NCBI RefSeq assembly: GCF_011045125.1
Contig: NZ_JAAKZF010000037.1
Span: forward strand, 1 to 60,736
Length of the DNA: 60,736 nucleotides
Reading direction: 5' to 3'
Source of the DNA: Allomesorhizobium camelthorni
GTDB taxonomy: Bacteria > Pseudomonadota > Alphaproteobacteria > Rhizobiales > Rhizobiaceae
The position numbers were made by a program, and so were the translations under genes. The notes below the pieces were generated by a model, which did not search any database, had not been told where the DNA came from, and saw only the letters and a program-made list of their open reading frames with translations. How positions within the stretch are numbered: the first letter of the stretch is position 1; every line of letters begins with the position of its first letter. Shown piece by piece: positions 56,225-60,736 of this stretch.

Positions 56225-57418
56225 ATGCCGCGCGGACTGTCAGTCGTCGCCTCGGCCGCATTGCTGTGCGGCCTGTGCTATTATTTTCTTCAGGGGATGG
56301 TCGGCAGCGGCCGTGCGTTGGAAGAGATCGTGCTCGCCACTTGCGCAGCGGCCCTCACCCTTGCTGTAGTCGCGGCGGCCTTCAGCCTGATGGCGTTGGT
56401 GCGGGCCAATGCGTCGGACCAGGAGATCCGCCGCCTGGCGCTTTCGGTCGAGGTGGCGCTGCGCGATTTTTCGGCGCGCAGCGACGGCGACGCCGTCACC
56501 ATTGGCGAGATCGACGCTTCCCTGTCGCGCCGGCTCGATGCGCTCTCGGCAAGCCTCGCCGCGCGCCATCCGAGGCCCCCGGCGCGAAGCGCAACGGTTG
56601 TGCCGCATCCCGCCGTTCGTCTCCAGCCGGTCGAGACCGGCCCCGAGGCCGCCGGCAACGCCGCCCTTCGCGCCGCCATCCAGCGAGCTCTGGCGGCCGA
56701 TCGGATCGAACTCGACCTGCAGCCGATCGTCTCGATCTCGCAAGGCATGGCGGTCGGCCACGACGCGGTCGGGCTGGTGGAGCCGGCCGGCGGCGAACCG
56801 GTCAGGCTTGGCCGCGCCGATTTCGACCTGCCCGACATTTCGGCGGCTTCGTGCGAGCGGCTGATGGTGTTTGCGGCCGCCGCCGCCATCGAGCGCCGAT
56901 CCGGCCATGCCGGCGAAGCGACGCCACTGCATGTCGCCATTTCCGGCGCCCTGCTCGACCATGGCTCCGAATTCGCCGCCGTGCTGACCCTGCTCGGCCA
57001 ACACCCTGCTTTGTCGCGCTCCATCATTCTCTCAGTGCCGGCCGCCGCTATCGCCGACGGCCAGCATGGTCAGGCGCTGGCGCTGCTTGCCGAGACCGGC
57101 GCGCGCCTCGCCGCCGAAGGCTGGTCGGGTTCGCCGGAGGAACTGGAGGCGATGCATCGCCATGGCGTTTCCATGCTGAAGCTGCCGGCGGCGCAATTGC
57201 TCGATCCCACGCCGGCGTCAGCGCAAGCGATCGAAACACTACTCGGCCGCGCGGCAGCCGCGAACCTGCCGGTCGTCGCGACGGATGTCGCCGGCGACGA
57301 AGACGCCGTCCGACTGATCGACCTCGGCGTCAATCTGATGGCCGGCCCGCGCTTCGCCGGCCGCTCAAGCCACGGTCCGGAAGCTGCCGGCGCCGCCGAG
57401 CGCTTCGCAAATCTCTGA
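56225..57418 (+). CDS. Membrane protein with degenerate EAL domain
   Basis: 397 aa from ATG 56225, with GGGGAAAG upstream (TTG 56204 also in frame). Two membrane segments (about 4-24 and 36-60) are followed by a helical/coiled linker (about 65-115) and an EAL-like domain (about 140-385). The domain keeps the fold pattern (IELDLQPIVSISQGMAVGHD, VAISGALLDHG) but has lost the EAL motif itself and the metal-binding acidic residues, so it should not cut cyclic-di-GMP. It may bind the nucleotide or another protein. Its own operon; the TadG-like gene lies 152 bases downstream. Confidence 0.8.
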   Translation: MPRGLSVVASAALLCGLCYYFLQGMVGSGRALEEIVLATCAAALTLAVVAAAFSLMALVRANASDQEIRRLALSVEVALRDFSARSDGDAVTIGEIDASLSRRLDALSASLAARHPRPPARSATVVPHPAVRLQPVETGPEAAGNAALRAAIQRALAADRIELDLQPIVSISQGMAVGHDAVGLVEPAGGEPVRLGRADFDLPDISAASCERLMVFAAAAAIERRSGHAGEATPLHVAISGALLDHGSEFAAVLTLLGQHPALSRSIILSVPAAAIADGQHGQALALLAETGARLAAEGWSGSPEELEAMHRHGVSMLKLPAAQLLDPTPASAQAIETLLGRAAAANLPVVATDVAGDEDAVRLIDLGVNLMAGPRFAGRSSHGPEAAGAAERFANL

Positions 57419-57539
57419 AGTCGCCGGCCAGCAATCCGCAATCCTCCAGGCCCAATTGGTTAATGCCAGGTGAGCCGCACCCCGTCATTTCAACGGTTTT
57501 TCGCGGCGGTTTTTTTAACGATTTGTGGGATTCTGCCTG

Positions 57540-57555
57540 AACCTAGGGCTAGGTT
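57540..57555. promoter_or_regulatory. Inverted repeat before the TadG-like gene
   Basis: AACCTAG-GG-CTAGGTT, a perfect 7-bp inverted repeat, ends 15 bases before ATG 57571. A possible operator or a translation-affecting hairpin. Confidence 0.4.
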
Positions 57556-57570
57556 TGGGGTGCGAAGCAC

Positions 57571-59541
57571 ATGTTACGCAGATTTGCGAGTGACAAGCGC
57601 GGCAATTTTTCAATGATGATGGTGATCACGACCGTTCCGATACTGGGCGGTCTGGCGCTGGCCGTCGATTATGCGGAAGTGTCCAGGCAGCGGCAGATGG
57701 TCCTCAATGCGCTGGACGCCGCAAGCGTGGCGACAGGCGCCCATATCGTCAGCGGCAGCGTAAGTTCCGCCGACCCGGCCGCTTATGAGGCGGCGATCAA
57801 GAAATACGCCCATGATTTTTTCACAGCCAATCTCGGGCCGGTCGATCCTTCGAAGACCACGCTCGCTGTCGTCCTGCCGAACAATAATGCCGGCGGTGGA
57901 ACCCTGCAACTGTCGGCCACGCTAAAATACGAACCATATTTCCTGCCGGCCTTCGCGGAGCTGATCGGCCGGCCGCGTGACCCAAGCGCGGTCGATGTTG
58001 CGGCCAAGTCGGAAGTGCGGCTGAAGAACACGCTCGAAGTGGCGCTGGTCCTCGATAATTCAGGGTCGATGTCGCAGTACGGCACCGGCACCGGGCAGCA
58101 GCGCATTGTCCTTTTAAAGGCCGCCGCCAAGCAACTGGTTGAAACGATGTCCGACCAGGCCGCCATGATGAAGCAGGTACCGAAGCCGGTACAGTTCGGG
58201 CTGGTGCCATTCTCGGCCTCCGTCAACATTGCCCCCACCAACGACGATCAGCCCTGGATGGACACGATGGGGATTTCGCCGGTCCACCACGAGAATTTCG
58301 ACTGGTCGAAAATGAACGCCACCAACAACCCGAACAAATATGCAGAGAAAATAGGCGACGTCTGGTACAAGCGCGGCGCGGACTGGGGCGACACCCGCGA
58401 CCACCCGCTAACGCGCTTCAGCCTTTATGCGGACATCATCGCCCAATCCGATCGCGAAGCCATTCCGAACACTAGCCGCCGAGTCTGCAAACGGTACCGC
58501 TACGGAGCGTGCCAGGAGTATACGACCGAGCCGGAATACGAATATACGGTCTCGCAATACACCAGTTGGCAAGGCTGCGTGGAAGCACGTCCCGCTCCAT
58601 ACAACAACGACGACGCCGAAGCGAGCTCATCCAATCCCGCGACCTTGTTCGTGCCGATGTTCGCACCCGACGAGGCGGGGCATCTTTGGCGCGACCTCGA
58701 CGACGACAACATTCCTGATCTCAACGATACTAATTATGGCTACGGCAACAATTGGTGGGTGGATTGGGAAAACAGCGACGCCGGGCCGCGCCAGTCCGAC
58801 ATGCGCAAGTATTTTCGCGTCAAGCCGTATGGGGCGCCTGCGGCCGGCTACGGCGATGGACCGAACTCCTCATGCACCACGAATGCGATCACGCCGCTGC
58901 AGGACGTCACGACTGCCGAGGGCAAACAAGTCATCCTGGACGCGATCGACGCCATGACCCCGACCGGAAACACCAACGTGCCCGAGGGCACCGCGTGGGG
59001 CTGGCGTGTTGTGTCCCACAAGGCGCCCTTTATCGAAGGCCGTCCCGATATAGAAAAGGGCAACGACAAGGTCATCATTGTTCTGACCGACGGCGCCAAC
59101 ACTTATGGCGACTACGGCTACACCGATCCGGCGGGCAACCAGTCGACCTACGCCGCCTATGGCTACACAGGCAAGGATTATAACAGCACAGGCGTTACGC
59201 GCATGTTCATGGACACGTCCAGCAACGTCAGCAAGTCGACCTACACGAACACGAACTACCAGGCGGCGATGGACGAGCAGATGCAGATGGTCTGCGCCAA
59301 CGCAAAGGATCCCGACAAAGGCAATGTCATCGTGGTCACAGTCTCGCTCGACCTGGAAGAAAGCGTGGCGAGCGAGAAGAAGGCCATCGAAGCGTTGACC
59401 AAATGCGCCTCGGACTCGCGCTTCAAGAAGAATGCCGACGGCACGCCGAAGAAGCTGTTCTACAACGCGACCGGCAGCAATCTCGCGGAAAAGTTCAAGG
59501 AGATCGCCGACGAGCTGTCGAACCTGCGCATCGTCAGCTAA
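57571..59541 (+). CDS. TadG-like von Willebrand factor A protein
   Basis: 656 aa. Starts with a Tad pilus-like N-terminus (KRGNFSMMMVITTVPILGGL) whose single membrane segment (about 14-34) may be cut or act as anchor. The vWA domain begins near residue 154 and has the metal-ion site D162, S164, S166 in VLDNSGSMSQ; later acidic-serine/threonine positions (DAMTPTGNTNVPEG, about 462-475) match the Thr of the MIDAS. A Tyr/Asp-rich loop inserted around 270-440 is unusual. TadG helps assemble Flp/Tad adhesive pili, but no other tad genes are near, so it may be a TadE/TadG-family protein with a separate, perhaps envelope-adhesion, role. Confidence 0.85.
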   Translation: MLRRFASDKRGNFSMMMVITTVPILGGLALAVDYAEVSRQRQMVLNALDAASVATGAHIVSGSVSSADPAAYEAAIKKYAHDFFTANLGPVDPSKTTLAVVLPNNNAGGGTLQLSATLKYEPYFLPAFAELIGRPRDPSAVDVAAKSEVRLKNTLEVALVLDNSGSMSQYGTGTGQQRIVLLKAAAKQLVETMSDQAAMMKQVPKPVQFGLVPFSASVNIAPTNDDQPWMDTMGISPVHHENFDWSKMNATNNPNKYAEKIGDVWYKRGADWGDTRDHPLTRFSLYADIIAQSDREAIPNTSRRVCKRYRYGACQEYTTEPEYEYTVSQYTSWQGCVEARPAPYNNDDAEASSSNPATLFVPMFAPDEAGHLWRDLDDDNIPDLNDTNYGYGNNWWVDWENSDAGPRQSDMRKYFRVKPYGAPAAGYGDGPNSSCTTNAITPLQDVTTAEGKQVILDAIDAMTPTGNTNVPEGTAWGWRVVSHKAPFIEGRPDIEKGNDKVIIVLTDGANTYGDYGYTDPAGNQSTYAAYGYTGKDYNSTGVTRMFMDTSSNVSKSTYTNTNYQAAMDEQMQMVCANAKDPDKGNVIVVTVSLDLEESVASEKKAIEALTKCASDSRFKKNADGTPKKLFYNATGSNLAEKFKEIADELSNLRIVS

Positions 59542-59562
59542 CACACAACTGCAGAACCTCTG

Positions 59563-59591
59563 ACGCCCCGCCCTTCCGGCGGGGCGTTCGC
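59563..59591 (+). terminator. Terminator of the TadG-like gene
   Basis: ACGCCCCGCC (59563-59572) and GGCGGGGCGT (59578-59587) make a perfect 10-bp stem with a CTTCC loop, 22 bases after the stop. The following TCGCGTT has only a weak T run. Confidence 0.65.
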
Positions 59592-59713
59592 GTTCTGGCA
59601 GCGGGCTTGCGTGGAGCAATCCTTTTTCGCGCCAGGGACTTGAGTACCGAAGGCCGCCAGACCATGGTCCGCACATTCGGGCATCCGCCCCACCATCCTG
59701 ATCTGGATTTTCC

Positions 59714-60346
59714 ATGCCCGAGCTTTCGAACCTCGCAGCCTTCGCCCTCATAGCGCTCGGCATGGTGCTGACGCCCGGTCCCAACATGATCTACCTGATC
59801 TCGCGCTCGCTGTCGCAGGGACCGCTAGCCGGGCTGGTTTCGCTGGGCGGCGTGGCGCTCGGCTTCGTCTTCTACATCCTCTGCGCCGCCTTCGGCATCA
59901 CCGCGCTGGTGCTCGCCGTACCCTACGCCTACGACGCGCTGCGCTTCGGCGGCGCGCTCTATCTCCTGTGGCTCGCCTGGCAGGCGGTGCGGCCGGGTGG
60001 TCGTTCGCCGTTCCAGGTCCGGCAACTGCCGAAGGACAGCGCCAGGAAGCTGTTCATGATGGGCCTCATGACCAACTTGTTGAACCCCAAGGTCGCGGTC
60101 ATGTATCTGTCGCTGCTGCCGCAGTTCATCAGCCCCGAGCAGGGCAGCCTGCTGGCGCAGCTTCTCGTGCTCGGCGGTGTGCAGATCTCCATCAGCGTCA
60201 CCGTCAACGCGATCATCGCTGTCATGGCGGGCTCGATCGCCGCCTTCCTGGCCGGGCGGCCGCTCTGGCTGGTCATCCAGCGATGGCTGATGGGCACGGT
60301 GCTCGCCGGCCTGGCGCTCAGGATGGCGACCGAGGCGCAGCGTTAG
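59714..60346 (+). CDS. LysE/RhtB family amino-acid exporter
   Basis: 210 aa integral membrane protein with about six hydrophobic segments. MVLTPGPNMIYLISRSLSQG near the start is the LysE/RhtB signature, and GLMTNLLNPKVAVMYLSLLPQF in the middle is the second. Family members pump out amino acids such as homoserine, threonine or lysine, or sometimes other amines, using the proton gradient. The specific substrate is unknown. Standing alone, about 170 bases after the TadG-like gene, with its own ATG 59714. Confidence 0.93.
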   Translation: MPELSNLAAFALIALGMVLTPGPNMIYLISRSLSQGPLAGLVSLGGVALGFVFYILCAAFGITALVLAVPYAYDALRFGGALYLLWLAWQAVRPGGRSPFQVRQLPKDSARKLFMMGLMTNLLNPKVAVMYLSLLPQFISPEQGSLLAQLLVLGGVQISISVTVNAIIAVMAGSIAAFLAGRPLWLVIQRWLMGTVLAGLALRMATEAQR

Positions 60347-60381
60347 GGCTTTTGTTCACCCTTGCGGCGCTCGTCCCGATT

Positions 60382-60507
60382 GCGCCCCTCCACCATGCCT
60401 TGCATGGTCCCTCCTGGCTTCGCAGGGGAGGAACCGGCGGCGCCGCTGCTGATCCTCCCCCGTTTTACGGGGGAGGGGGACCATGCGAAGCATGGTGGAG
60501 GGGGCGC
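60382..60507. repeat. Palindromic repeat after the LysE-family gene
   Basis: An outer pair, GCGCCCCTCCACCATGCCTT at 60382-60401 and onward to 60410, is mirrored by 60478-60507 (ATGCGAAGCATGGTGGAGGG). Inside, CCTCCCCCG (60454-60462) and CGGGGGAGG (60468-60476) form a perfect hairpin, and CCTCCTGGC...GGGGAGG another. A dispersed intergenic element that may also end the lysE transcript. Confidence 0.8.
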
Positions 60508-60736
60508 TGCGCCCTCAAACGTGGATAGAATCCACCCCCATTTCGGCTCGTTCGCAAAAAGAACCATTGCGGATCAATGGCATAACGGCCGGCGCGAAGA
60601 ATCTTCGCACCGGATTTGTTCACACTCCGCGCCCCTCCCGCATAATCCGTCCATCGCCCTTGCGGGAACCGGTTCCGGACCGGGGATCGGTAGGGCGGCG
60701 GTGACCTCTCCCCGTGGATTCGGTTCCCACGGGCCT
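60508..60736. other. Unassigned right end with hairpins
   Basis: No frame here has a recognised family. Inverted pairs include CCGGTTCCGGACCGG (60667-60681) and CCCGTGG/CCACGGG near 60712-60733. It may be the 5' part of a structured RNA or the leader of a gene past the edge; I could not match it to a known RNA. Confidence 0.3.

Noticed and set aside
55765-57540. 591-codon open frame on the plus strand spanning the HAD gene and the EAL-like gene
   Set aside because: Runs against the HAD hydrolase and out of frame with the EAL-like protein; composition is typical of a shadow frame.

Overview
The window looks like chromosomal DNA of a high-GC alphaproteobacterium of the order Rhizobiales (Hyphomicrobiales), most like the Mesorhizobium/Phyllobacteriaceae group. 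This is inferred from the gene content and order (pmbA, cysQ, DUF4170, lysophospholipid acyltransferase, waaA, lpxK, DUF2093; and paired M16 peptidases, rsmD, rluB, tadA, ileS, ribF), from protein wording typical of that group, and from several GC-rich palindromic intergenic repeats of the kind that litter those genomes. No phage, plasmid, IS element or CRISPR array was seen.

Layout. 1-1.3 kb: a Tat-exported cupin protein beside the remains of a LuxR-type regulator. 1.35-11.3 kb: an exopolysaccharide locus (polysaccharide deacetylase, CelD-like acetyltransferase, Wzz/GumC chain-length protein with a degenerate kinase domain, Wza-type lipoprotein, GT4 glycosyltransferase, undecaprenyl-phosphate sugar transferase, Wzy-like polymerase), interrupted by a lower-GC GNAT gene. 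11.5 kb: tRNA-Pro(GGG). 11.9-12.7 kb: DinB-like protein and a small membrane protein. 12.7-16.2 kb: tyrosine/homogentisate catabolism (hmgA, DUF1428, fumarylacetoacetase-type hydrolase) with a divergent MarR regulator. 16.2-18.7 kb: threonine breakdown (kbl, tdh). 19-22.5 kb: glutaryl-CoA dehydrogenase and a GGDEF-EAL protein. 22.7-26.2 kb: LysR regulator, an SDR protein lacking the catalytic Tyr/Lys, an ECF sigma factor coupled to a small protein, and a small membrane protein. 26.3-33.2 kb: a probable quaternary-amine or N-methylated amino acid catabolic locus (OYE/FAD demethylase-like enzyme, MttB-family methyltransferase, periplasmic binding protein, LysR), with queF between. 33.2-33.8 kb: a low-GC orphan gene.

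The second half is mostly housekeeping: mutL (broken by a one-base frameshift), a VOC protein, lipid A/Kdo genes (lpxK, waaA), cysQ, pmbA, a patatin-like lipase, an active/inactive M16 peptidase pair, rsmD, an rluB with long charged tails, tadA, a lipoprotein, ileS, a Xre/RES toxin-antitoxin pair, ribF, a HAD hydrolase, a degenerate EAL membrane protein, a TadG-like vWA protein and a LysE exporter.

No clearly new multi-gene system stands out. The most unusual signals are (1) a palindromic repeat element inserted in frame inside ileS, adding about 54 residues between the catalytic halves of the synthetase; (2) a precise single-base frameshift in mutL, which would give a mutator phenotype if real; and (3) the MttB/OYE-FAD/binding-protein locus, whose substrate cannot be told from sequence.
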